From Candidatus Pacearchaeota archaeon (GTDB taxonomy: Archaea > Nanobdellota > Nanobdellia > Pacearchaeales > GW2011-AR1), in contig JAGVXO010000010.1 in NCBI GenBank assembly GCA_018303755.1, positions 1 to 33,337 on the forward strand: DNA of 33,337 nt. Direction: 5' to 3'. The position numbers and the translations under genes are program-made. Positions 1 through 7,159 of this stretch are shown in pieces (positions within the stretch are counted from its first letter, which is position 1; the number at the start of each line of letters is the position of its first letter). The notes under the pieces were generated by a model. That model was given only the letters and a program-made list of their open reading frames with translations, ran no database searches and was not told where the DNA came from.

Positions 1-298
1 ATAATGGAATTCCATCTCTGAAACAACAATGTAAAAAAGGATGTCCAAATTTCTTAAACTCAGAAAATCTTTTATTATCTATAAAATCAACATGTATCTC
101 ATGCTTAAAATCAGATAAAGTATCATCCACAATCTTTCTTTTAGTGAACACATTAATATCATAATCAGAGTCATCATTAAAATCTCCTCTTGCTCTGCTT
201 CCAAAAAGCACAATAGCCTTTATTGTTTTCTTGCCGCATTTTTTAAAGATTTTATTAATAATCTCTTCTTTTAATGTTTTTGAAATACCAATATTCAT
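1..298 (-). CDS. MNT-type nucleotidyltransferase, partial (3' end beyond window)
   Basis: Starts at the ATG at 298 and reads leftward off the window, giving about 99 residues. Near residues 33-50 it has the minimal nucleotidyltransferase signature: GSRARGDFNDDSDYD, a Gly-Ser pair followed by an Asp-x-Asp metal-binding motif. Proteins of this family usually transfer a nucleotide to a target and often act as antitoxins to HEPN toxins. It begins 8 nt after the stop of the PIN toxin gene, so it is probably the third gene of that operon. Any HEPN partner would lie left of the window and cannot be seen. The family call is firm; the role is inferred. Confidence 0.8.
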   Translation of the reverse strand, partial: MNIGISKTLKEEIINKIFKKCGKKTIKAIVLFGSRARGDFNDDSDYDINVFTKRKIVDDTLSDFKHEIHVDFIDNKRFSEFKKFGHPFLHCCFRDGIPL

Positions 299-306
299 GT
301 TACTTT

Positions 307-678
307 CTATTTCACAAACTCAACATTATCCATATCTTTAAATTCTTTATCGCCTGTTAAAAATTTGAGTTCGTTCTCTTTAGCAATGATATAACCAATT
401 GCATCGGAATAAGAAATTCTTCTTTTTATATTTGCTAGTTTAAACTTTGAAGCAGAAAATATCTCATTATCTTTAAATCCAAGCAGGTTGTTCTTAAATT
501 TAAAAAAGAAATGTTCAGCCATATCTTGTCCATATTCCCTTAGAATAGTATAATACAACTCATAAAGATGGAATACGCTTGTAAACAATTCCTTATCAAT
601 AAAAATGCTGTAATCTTTATTCCCCTTTATTATTTCTACCATTGCATAGGTATCTAAAAAAAATCCTTTTAATCCCAT
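307..678 (-). CDS. PIN-domain ribonuclease toxin (VapC-like)
   Basis: A 123-residue protein with PIN-domain acidic residues in the expected order: Asp9 in FLDTYAM, Glu40 in the second conserved block, Asp92 in SYSDAIGY and Asp110 in LTGDKEF. VapC toxins cut RNA, often tRNA or rRNA, using metal ions held by these acids. The ATG at 678 lies inside the end of the AbrB-type gene (10-nt overlap), the usual antitoxin-toxin arrangement with translational coupling. An MNT gene follows 8 nt downstream. All four acidic positions are present, so it is probably active. The RNA target cannot be told from sequence. Confidence 0.85.
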   Translation of the reverse strand: MGLKGFFLDTYAMVEIIKGNKDYSIFIDKELFTSVFHLYELYYTILREYGQDMAEHFFFKFKNNLLGFKDNEIFSASKFKLANIKRRISYSDAIGYIIAKENELKFLTGDKEFKDMDNVEFVK

Positions 679-884
679 TCTTCTCTTAATTTATCTTTTA
701 ATTTCTGTGTATTAATCTTCCATTCTTTTAGTGAACCAAACACTTCAGACATGCCTCTTTTTGGCTGTAGCGTTATAGTTACCTCTATGCCCTCTCTCAA
801 ATTTGAGTTTCTGATAATTTCGCTGGGAATAATTGCTCCAAGAGAGTTCCCCCACCTTTTTAATTTTACATTTATCTCTTCCAT
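669..884 (-). CDS. AbrB/VapB-type antitoxin
   Basis: A 71-residue protein. Residues 4-45 match an AbrB/SpoVT swapped-hairpin DNA-binding domain: LKRWGNSLGAIIPSEI, then a basic linker and a second beta strand (VTITLQPK). The C-terminal 25 residues are charged and helical, the part that normally wraps the toxin. It overlaps the PIN toxin gene by 10 nt. AT-rich TATA-like sequence lies just upstream at about 890-910. As in other VapB families it probably represses its own operon together with the toxin (inference). Confidence 0.85.
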   Translation of the reverse strand: MEEINVKLKRWGNSLGAIIPSEIIRNSNLREGIEVTITLQPKRGMSEVFGSLKEWKINTQKLKDKLREEWD

Positions 885-942
885 TTTAGTATAATTATAT
901 ATTATATCTAATATTTAAATGTTTCTATTAGCCTTACTCCCA

Positions 943-3900
943 TTAACTAACCTTTATCACCATTCGCGAGTTCACAGAATCCCAATATATCAATCCTCCT
1001 CCAAGAGAAATGTTTGCACCTGATTGGCTCATGTTGAAGTTGCCTGCGACGTCGAGGAGCTGAGTTGGGGTGGTTGTGCCTATTCCTACATTTCCACTGC
1101 TGTCAATATTCAATCCTGTAACTGTTGCCCCGCCTCCAGTCATATTAACTGTTCCGACGACTGTTAATTTTTGATTTGGAGAAAGTGTATTTATCCCAAC
1201 ATTTCCAGTTGTTTGCTGAATTACAAAACGCATTGTTCCAGAAGAATTTGATATTCTTAAATTATTGCCTGTATCTTTAAAGATAGCAAATTGCTGAACA
1301 GCATTATCTTGAAAACTTAAAGTTGAATATGCCTTTACAGTAGAGTTTCCTGCATCTATAGCTAACACTTGTTGATTATGAAGAGATTTAAACTTAGATA
1401 TAGAGTATGCGTAAGCTTCTACATAAAATGGTAATGCACTTCCTGTTCCATTAATTGATACAATTCCTTTAATATCCAAGTCTGCATTTGGCGTTGATGT
1501 ATTTATTCCAACTTTTCCACCAGTAGTTATTCTCATTCTTTCTGCATTTCCTGAATAAAAAGTAGGGTAATAATTGGCGTGAAGACTTCCTATTCTTATT
1601 TCTCCTGAAGTCCCATTAGCCATATACTCAGCTACTTCTGTTTCGCTTGAACCTCGTAATTTCAAACCCCAAAAAAGATTACCTCCAGTTGTATCTAAAT
1701 AAATATAATTTGGAGTGCTTCCAAAGTCAACTTCAAGTGGGCTATCTGGACTTGCTGTGCCTATGCCAACATTTCCACTGCTGTCAATTATAAGTCCTGA
1801 GGTTGTTGGTCCTCCTCCTGTCATATTAACTGTTCCGACGACGGTTAAGTTTTGATTTGGAACAGTTGTGCCTATTCCTACCCGCCCATTATTTTTAATA
1901 ATTACCAATGGATTTCTTCCTGCATCTAAAATCTGCATTCCTAATCCAGTTGCAGCTGAATCAAGATAATTAACTCTTAAATACATTGGAGCATTTGTTG
2001 GTGCTGAACCTGACCATCTTGAAGCCCACATTGATAGTTCGTGGCTTCCAACTGTTGTTAAACCTGCTGTTGCAGGAGTCATTCTCGGCATTGTTATATT
2101 TCCTGTAATGTTTGTGTTTCCTACTACATCTAAAGTTGAACCTGGAGTTGAAGTTCCTATCCCAACATTCCCTCCCAGCACATTCAATCCTCCGCTTGTA
2201 ACATTTATTCCATTTGAAACATTTAAGTTTCCTCTTACATCTACTTTTGAAGTCGGTGCTTGTGTTCCTATTCCTACATTTCCCGTACCATTAATAAACA
2301 GAGCAGAAGTTGCGCCATTTGAGACATTCAATAAATAGCCAGTTCCGTTTATTGTAAGCATAGAATCTGGGGCTAAAGTGCCTATGCCGACATTCCCCCC
2401 ATTCTTTAAAGTCATCACAGCATCAGTTACTAAAGCATTGCCTGAATCAGCAACACTATCAACTGCAAATATCATATCTCCTCTTGCATTTCCGCTTCCG
2501 TCTGCCTGAAAAAATATTGCTCCTTTTTGATATGCTGTTGGTGCAGTATTGCCTAAACCTAAACGAATAGTTGCTACATCTCCAGCAGTTTCCCGATTTG
2601 AATGTATCATCAATGTTGCACCCGTAGTATTATATATTTCTAATTGATAATAAGGAGTTGCTGTGCCTATGCCCACAAAAGTATTCATAGTATTATTATA
2701 AATTGTTGTTGCAGATGTTTGAAATGGAGATGATTTTTTATCTGCATAAGTTACATTATAAGTTGAATCATAGGTAGTATTATAAATTCCCCCTATTACT
2801 GTTAAAATATTTGCTGAAGTGTTAATTGTTGCATAAGTTGCATTATAGCTTCCTACTGCATAAGAAGCGTTGTAGCTTCCGTCTGACATATTATAAGCCC
2901 AAGTTGCATAAGTTGCGTTGTAACTTCCGTCTGTCATATTATAATAATAAATCGAATTTGTTGTCTGGTTGTAAAGCCATTTTCCAACACTTGCCCCATT
3001 TATGAAAGTGTCATTGACTAAAAATAGATTCATATATTTCTTGTCTGGACTTCCAATATTAAACATATTGTCAAAAGAAGGGATTACAGAACCATTTACA
3101 TTAAGATTTGAAACTTCCAAAGAAGAAATATTATAAGCATAAATATTTCCTGCAAAAACTGTGTTTCCTGTAATTGTTACTCCCCCACTTGCCCAGCCAC
3201 CATCAAATGTTTGAACTCCTGTAAATGCATTTCCTCCTGCTAATTTTGCATAACTCGCATTATAAATTCCCCCTATTACTGTTAAAATATTCGCTGAGGA
3301 GTTTATTGAAGCATAAGTTGCGTTGTAACTTCCGTCTGTCATGTTATAAGCCCAAAGGGCATATGTCGCATTGTAGCTTCCAACATCATATGAAGCATTG
3401 TAACTTCCGTCGGACATATTATAAAGCCACTGGCTAATCTCAACACCATTAATAAAAATCTCATCACCAACACTCAAATTAGTTGATATAGAAGCATTTC
3501 CACTAATCCCAAGTGTTGAATCAGGAGTTGCTGTGCCTATACCCCATCTTACCCCCGCAGTATCATTGTAAATTAAATTAGAGGCAACCTGAAAAGGCAG
3601 TGCTTTTAATGCATGATAAGTAGAATTAAAAATTCCGCCAATGACTGTTAAAATATTCACAGAATTATTTATTGCTATATAAGTTGCGTTATAGCTGCCT
3701 ACTGCATAAGAAGCGTTGTAGCTTCCATCACTCATATTATATGCCCATTGAGAATATGTTGCGTTGTAGCTTCCATCTGACTGATTATACAGCCACTGAC
3801 TTATTATAATATCAACATCTCCAGAAGAAATATTTCCAACAGAACTCTGGAATTTCTGCCTTGACAATCCTGAAAAAGTAAGTGCCTCATTATTAATTGT

Positions 3901-4212
3901 TATAGCCATGTAATAAAAATCACCGTAATTAAGAGCGAGAGGATTTGACGCATTGCTTCCAAGAGTTATATCATACTTTCCATCAGAAATATTCCAATAA
4001 AACTCTCTGCTGGAATTATACAGCAAATTTCCTGCTGTTGCAGCATCATAAATTTCAACAGTGATATTTCCTTCATCTACATTAACTCCGGAATTCTGGA
4101 CATTTCCCTGAAGATTTATCAAATTTACAACTGCGGCAGAAGAAAAAATCATAGAAAAAACAAATGCAAATAATATAATTACAATTCCTAAAAAGCTATT
4201 ACTTTTTACCAT
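943..4212 (-). CDS. Large secreted repeat protein (probable surface or fibre protein)
   Basis: A 1089-residue protein with an N-terminal hydrophobic segment (about residues 8-27, ending near FSSAA) that is a signal peptide or anchor. Two repeat types follow. About eight YNMSDGSYNASY-like units lie in the first half, alternating with ANILTVIGGIYN segments. About ten xVGIGTxxPxxxLxV units lie mainly in the second half. The latter are common in phage tail fibres and large bacterial and archaeal surface proteins and form beta-rich stalks. Asn-X-Ser/Thr sites are extremely frequent, suggesting heavy N-glycosylation outside the cell. No cell-wall anchor or protease domain is seen at the C-terminus, which ends in a short beta segment (LIYWDSVNSRMVIKV). 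It stands alone on the minus strand. An adhesin, sheath or host-contact role is inference. Confidence 0.7.
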   Translation of the reverse strand: MVKSNSFLGIVIILFAFVFSMIFSSAAVVNLINLQGNVQNSGVNVDEGNITVEIYDAATAGNLLYNSSREFYWNISDGKYDITLGSNASNPLALNYGDFYYMAITINNEALTFSGLSRQKFQSSVGNISSGDVDIIISQWLYNQSDGSYNATYSQWAYNMSDGSYNASYAVGSYNATYIAINNSVNILTVIGGIFNSTYHALKALPFQVASNLIYNDTAGVRWGIGTATPDSTLGISGNASISTNLSVGDEIFINGVEISQWLYNMSDGSYNASYDVGSYNATYALWAYNMTDGSYNATYASINSSANILTVIGGIYNASYAKLAGGNAFTGVQTFDGGWASGGVTITGNTVFAGNIYAYNISSLEVSNLNVNGSVIPSFDNMFNIGSPDKKYMNLFLVNDTFINGASVGKWLYNQTTNSIYYYNMTDGSYNATYATWAYNMSDGSYNASYAVGSYNATYATINTSANILTVIGGIYNTTYDSTYNVTYADKKSSPFQTSATTIYNNTMNTFVGIGTATPYYQLEIYNTTGATLMIHSNRETAGDVATIRLGLGNTAPTAYQKGAIFFQADGSGNARGDMIFAVDSVADSGNALVTDAVMTLKNGGNVGIGTLAPDSMLTINGTGYLLNVSNGATSALFINGTGNVGIGTQAPTSKVDVRGNLNVSNGINVTSGGLNVLGGNVGIGTSTPGSTLDVVGNTNITGNITMPRMTPATAGLTTVGSHELSMWASRWSGSAPTNAPMYLRVNYLDSAATGLGMQILDAGRNPLVIIKNNGRVGIGTTVPNQNLTVVGTVNMTGGGPTTSGLIIDSSGNVGIGTASPDSPLEVDFGSTPNYIYLDTTGGNLFWGLKLRGSSETEVAEYMANGTSGEIRIGSLHANYYPTFYSGNAERMRITTGGKVGINTSTPNADLDIKGIVSINGTGSALPFYVEAYAYSISKFKSLHNQQVLAIDAGNSTVKAYSTLSFQDNAVQQFAIFKDTGNNLRISNSSGTMRFVIQQTTGNVGINTLSPNQKLTVVGTVNMTGGGATVTGLNIDSSGNVGIGTTTPTQLLDVAGNFNMSQSGANISLGGGLIYWDSVNSRMVIKVS

Positions 4213-4294
4213 CTCTTTTTACAAGTTTAAGAGCAAAAAATACTATATAAAGATTATGTTAAAGGGGGTAATATAAAAGGGGAGAATATTGTGT

Positions 4295-4326
4295 GAATTT
4301 CGCCAGACTTCGTCAAGGCGAAATTC
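4295..4326. other. Perfect 10-bp hairpin in a divergent intergenic region
   Basis: GAATTTCGCC (4295-4304) and GGCGAAATTC (4317-4326) are exact inverted repeats around an inner GAC-TTC-GTC. It is followed by a fragment of the dispersed repeat (4335-4362), then the GTGCGC-TTC-GCGCAC hairpin and a full repeat copy. It could fold in RNA from either strand; no function is assigned. Confidence 0.6.
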
Positions 4327-4383
4327 TTATTGATATTCTGCAAATCTGAAATCTATTATATGGTGCGCTTCGCGCACTTGTTT

Positions 4384-4512
4384 ATTCTGCAAATCTCTAA
4401 TCCGTTTATACATTGGTTATATTAGAAGTTTAATTTATATTAATAATGAAAGAAAAATGAAAATAAAAAGATAATAAATGTGGAAAAGGAATGGGGGTGT
4501 TTAAAGAATAAA
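4384..4512 (+). repeat. Dispersed intergenic repeat, copy 1 (with 5' fragment at 4335-4362)
   Basis: Shows the conserved 5' box (ATTCTGCAAATC...CATTGG), an AT-rich middle with ATTAATAATG, and the 3' box (GGAAAAGGAATGGGGGTGTTT). A GTGCGC-TTC-GCGCAC hairpin lies immediately upstream. It sits between divergently transcribed genes. A truncated 5' box at 4335-4362 suggests a tandem or broken copy. Confidence 0.75.
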
Positions 4513-4523
4513 TGCATAGTAAG

Positions 4524-4753
4524 GGTATAAAATATACCCAAATATGGTATAAATAAAGAATCCCAATTCCAGCAAGTGGAGTATTCTTCAAGCCTCAGAA
4601 ATTAGAAATTTATGAGTACCTTGAAAATCTATTCAGAAGATTTTCTAAGCCTCAAATTGAGAAAATCATAGCAACGGAGTATAACACTCAATTTGAGCAA
4701 TTAAACCAAAGGGTTTATAAGGTATAAAATATACCTAAATATGGTATAAATTA
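4524..4753. repeat. About 33-bp direct repeats flanking a hairpin-rich spacer
   Basis: The stretch 4524-4556 recurs at 4721-4753 with about two differences. Each copy holds an inverted repeat, GGTATA-AAA-TATACC, followed by AAATATGGTATAAAT. The 164-bp spacer holds several hairpins, such as GAAAATCT/AGATTTTC and CAAATTGAG/CTCAATTTG. The right copy lies just before the HEPN gene and probably contains its TATA box. The layout looks like a duplication around an inserted spacer. The inverted repeats could also be an operator for the HEPN/MNT operon. Confidence 0.6.
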
Positions 4754-4773
4754 AACCGAAAATCAAAACAACA

Positions 4774-5202
4774 ATGACATCAATAGACGAACATAAAAAG
4801 AAAATACAAGAACACCTTTCAGAAATAAAGAATGCAATAGAAGAAGGAATCGAGAAAAAACCAATTACGATTGGTTTTAACTGCTCTGCCTGTGCAATCC
4901 AGTTGTTAGAATTATATCTGCATATAACAAACAAAATTTCGATTGGAAAAATAATAAAACATGACTGGTTTAAAAAACCGCATCCAGAGCAAAAGATTCC
5001 ATCTTTAACTGAAAGAAAACTCCCTATTGATTTTCCAAGAAAACAAGAGATTTATGAATTAATCTATACGCTCGAAGAAGAAAGAAACATTCTGGTTTAT
5101 GGCAAATCAGACGAAAAACAAATTAAAAAAGTTCTTGAGATATTTCTAAAAATTAAAAATATATTTATGGAGATGTTTGAATATGAAAAATTTAAATTAT
5201 AA
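4774..5202 (+). CDS. HEPN-domain protein (putative toxin of HEPN/MNT pair)
   Basis: A 142-residue, mostly helical protein. The C-terminal part carries EEERNILVYG (Arg104, Asn105, Tyr109), which resembles the HEPN RNase motif R-x(4)-H with Tyr in the place of the usual His. A Cys-containing helix (CSACAIQLLELYLH) lies near residues 37-50. HEPN proteins paired with MNT genes are RNases or targets silenced by nucleotide transfer. It overlaps the MNT gene by 20 nt, so the two are co-translated. The changed catalytic residue leaves open whether it cuts RNA. The HEPN assignment rests on the motif, helical content and partner gene. Confidence 0.65.
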   Translation: MTSIDEHKKKIQEHLSEIKNAIEEGIEKKPITIGFNCSACAIQLLELYLHITNKISIGKIIKHDWFKKPHPEQKIPSLTERKLPIDFPRKQEIYELIYTLEEERNILVYGKSDEKQIKKVLEIFLKIKNIFMEMFEYEKFKL

Positions 5203-5812
5203 AGAACAAATTGCCTATGCATCAGCATTTATTTCATTTATCCTTCCGAAAATAGAACAAGTTAATGAAATTATACTATTTGGAAGCGCGGCGAGAGGAG
5301 AAAGTGCAAAAGACAGCGATATTGATTTGTTCTTTAATACAGAAAAAGAAAATGAGGAAAAAATAAAAAAAACTGCTGAAGCAGAATTAAAAAAGTTTTA
5401 TAAATCAAAAATTGCAGAAATATGGAGTTTAAATGGAATATCAAACAACATAAGCATCAAAGTCGGAGATTTAAATAAATGGAAATTAAAGAGGAGCATT
5501 ATCAGCGATGGAATTTATTTATACGGAAGATATAAAGAAATGCCTGAAAATCTCAATAATTTTGTTTTTTTCAATATCTCTCCAATAAAAAACATAACAA
5601 AAAGAAACAGGGTGCTTAGAAAAATATTTGGCAGAAAAGAAACAGGATTTTCTAAAGAAGGAATACTGCAGGCAATTAAAGGAAAAAAATTATCACCTTC
5701 ATCGTTTGTTGTTTATAAAAAAGATATAAACACAATAATAAAACTGCTTGGAGAGGAGAAAGTTAATTACCAACTTTTTGAATTTTGGACAGATAATATA
5801 AACTTAGAATAA
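5183..5812 (+). CDS. MNT nucleotidyltransferase (putative antitoxin of HEPN/MNT pair)
   Basis: A 209-residue protein using the ATG at 5183; an upstream TTG at 5177 is possible but less likely. Residues 32-50 read LFGSAARGESAKDSDIDLF, with Gly34-Ser35 and Asp46/Asp48, the nucleotide- and metal-binding motifs of the pol-beta-like fold. In HEPN/MNT systems this enzyme adds nucleotides to the HEPN toxin and blocks it. At 209 residues it is longer than a minimal MNT antitoxin (about 100). The extra C-terminal part is basic and of unknown function. It overlaps the HEPN gene by 20 nt. Confidence 0.8.
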   Translation: MKNLNYKEQIAYASAFISFILPKIEQVNEIILFGSAARGESAKDSDIDLFFNTEKENEEKIKKTAEAELKKFYKSKIAEIWSLNGISNNISIKVGDLNKWKLKRSIISDGIYLYGRYKEMPENLNNFVFFNISPIKNITKRNRVLRKIFGRKETGFSKEGILQAIKGKKLSPSSFVVYKKDINTIIKLLGEEKVNYQLFEFWTDNINLE

Positions 5813-5868
5813 TAAATCATCAAATTAAAGATAAATAATGGCTCGCCTGCGGGCTCACCTGTTTTTTC

Positions 5869-5996
5869 TTTTGCAAATCCTTAATCTATTTTGCATATTG
5901 GTTCTTTAGATTTTTTAAATTGATAATGAGAAAATAATAAAGCTTCAATGAACAGATAATAAATGTGAGAAAGAAATGGGGTGTTAGCAAAATAAA
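5869..5996 (+). repeat. Dispersed intergenic repeat, copy 2
   Basis: 5' box TTTTGCAAATCCTTAATC...CATATTGG, middle ATTGATAATG, then GCTTCAATGAA and 3' box GAAATGGGGTGTTAG. A GC-rich hairpin with a T run (5839-5868) precedes it. After the 3' box, GTGCTCGC-AATTGCAC sequence leads into copy 3, so the two are in tandem between convergent genes. Confidence 0.75.
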
Positions 5997-6072
5997 TATT
6001 GTGCTCGCAATTGCACTCACATTATATATAACTTAATTTAGTTCATGCAATCGCTCGGCTCACCTGTTTTTT

Positions 6073-6200
6073 CTTTTGTTAATCTGTCATCCGCTGGTTC
6101 ATTGGTTTTTTATGTATTTTAATTGATACCTTAAAAAGGTAAATTGGGAAAATTAAAAGATGATGAATAAGGAAAAGGAATGGGATGATTGCAAAAGAAA
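6073..6200 (+). repeat. Dispersed intergenic repeat, copy 3
   Basis: 5' box TAATCTGTCATCCG...CATTGG and 3' box GGAATGGGATGATTGC. CATCC in the 5' box can pair with GGATG in the 3' box. It ends exactly at the stop codon of the next minus-strand gene. A CAATCGCTCGGCTCACCTG segment with a T run precedes it. Confidence 0.7.
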
Positions 6201-6386
6201 CTATTCGCCTTTTTTCTCTTCATCTTCTTTAATCTTCTTAAATGTCTCAATCTCTTTTTCCCAGTAATCAAGCAAAGCATAATTAACTCCGCCTGATTGT
6301 TTGTAAGTTTCAATCTTCTCTTCGTGCTCTTTTATTCTTTTGTCAAAACTTTCTATGCTTTTTCTTATTTTCTTTTTAATGCCCAT
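6201..6386 (-). CDS. Small charged coiled-coil protein linked to AbrB-MNT gene
   Basis: A 61-residue, highly charged, helical protein rich in Lys and Glu, with no known family recognised. It overlaps the end of the upstream AbrB-MNT gene by 22 nt. It resembles in length and pattern the small protein at 18011-18202, which follows the paralogous AbrB-MNT gene in the same way: both begin with a basic stretch, then ID/FDKQIKxH-like and YYxKEI/YWEKEI segments. The two-gene cassette therefore seems to be a unit. A toxin or partner role is inferred only from this organisation. Confidence 0.65.
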   Translation of the reverse strand: MGIKKKIRKSIESFDKRIKEHEEKIETYKQSGGVNYALLDYWEKEIETFKKIKEDEEKKGE

Positions 6387-7135
6387 TTTTCCTGCTCTTT
6401 AATCTTTTTTTCAAGATACTGATAAAGCTTATTTGCTTCTTCGATTTTCAATTCTTTCAATTCTTTTTCCTTGTTTTTTACTCTGAGATATCCATAGTAT
6501 GCTTTTGGTGAGCCAGAAATATTTTTTAACAAAGAGATAAATTCTTTATTGCTCCACATTTTATCTTTAATCAAACATTCAACAATATATGCCTCTCTAA
6601 ACCTCAATGCTAAAGAATATGCCAGAGCATCAGAGCAATTAGATTGCCGGCATAAACCAATTGCCTCTTTAATTGTTTTTAATGCAGATTTTGTAGTATT
6701 TATGTGAAACCCTATATTTTTATAAGTTAATTCAGAATTTCTAATTTCCTTAATTAACATAGGATTAATAACAACTTCTGCCTCTCTCAGCATCGGAATA
6801 ATCGGCAGGGCATTTTCTTCTATCTGTTTTTCAACTGCATTCCTTGAAACAAACATAATTTCATATTCTCCCTCACTTATTTTTTTATTAATATCCTCTG
6901 TAATCACGAGAACATCAATGTCACTTTTTTCTGTCTGCTCTTTTCTTGCATAGCTTCCAACAAGATAAATCCCAACAATTTTCGGCATAAACTCAGCCAA
7001 TTTATTAATCACATTTTTCTTGATATTTTCAATGCCCTCTGGCAGGATAATTACAACTTCCTGCCCTTTATACTCTTTTGGGATATAAACTGCTGCCCCA
7101 TTGCCTAATTCTACAACCTGTTTAATCAGCTTCAT
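6365..7135 (-). CDS. AbrB-like domain fused to MNT nucleotidyltransferase and helical domain
   Basis: Read from the ATG at 7135 (256 residues); a TTG at 7156 is in frame, but the TATA box at 7157-7164 sits about 26 bp upstream of the ATG, which favours a leaderless ATG start. Residues 5-30 look like an AbrB-type strand pair (VELGNGAAVYIPKEYKGQEV). Residues 55-77 are the MNT core (GIYLVGSYARKEQTEKSDID; Gly60-Ser61, Asp72/Asp74). Residues 120-250 are helical and may be HEPN-like or a substrate-binding domain. Its closest relative here is 18192-18989. The AbrB part may bind the palindrome in its own promoter (inference). Confidence 0.8.
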   Translation of the reverse strand: MKLIKQVVELGNGAAVYIPKEYKGQEVVIILPEGIENIKKNVINKLAEFMPKIVGIYLVGSYARKEQTEKSDIDVLVITEDINKKISEGEYEIMFVSRNAVEKQIEENALPIIPMLREAEVVINPMLIKEIRNSELTYKNIGFHINTTKSALKTIKEAIGLCRQSNCSDALAYSLALRFREAYIVECLIKDKMWSNKEFISLLKNISGSPKAYYGYLRVKNKEKELKELKIEEANKLYQYLEKKIKEQEKWALKRK

Positions 7136-7136
7136 A

Positions 7137-7154
7137 GTATATACGCGTATATAC
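7137..7154. promoter_or_regulatory. 18-bp perfect palindrome at the start of the AbrB-MNT gene
   Basis: GTATATACGCGTATATAC is a perfect palindrome lying between the TATA box (7157-7164, overlapping the helicase stop codon) and the ATG at 7135. A protein bound here would cover the transcription start. The downstream gene has an AbrB-like DNA-binding segment, so autoregulation is a reasonable inference. Confidence 0.6.
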
Positions 7155-7159
7155 AATAT

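Noticed and set aside
2108..3437. Open frames on the plus strand opposite the large surface protein
   Set aside because: They mirror the repeats of the minus-strand gene, have no promoter or ribosome site, and show no family likeness.
6131..6313. Second minus-strand open frame overlapping repeat copy 3 and the small charged gene
   Set aside because: It runs into the repeat and conflicts with the better-supported frame that has a paralogue at 18011-18202.
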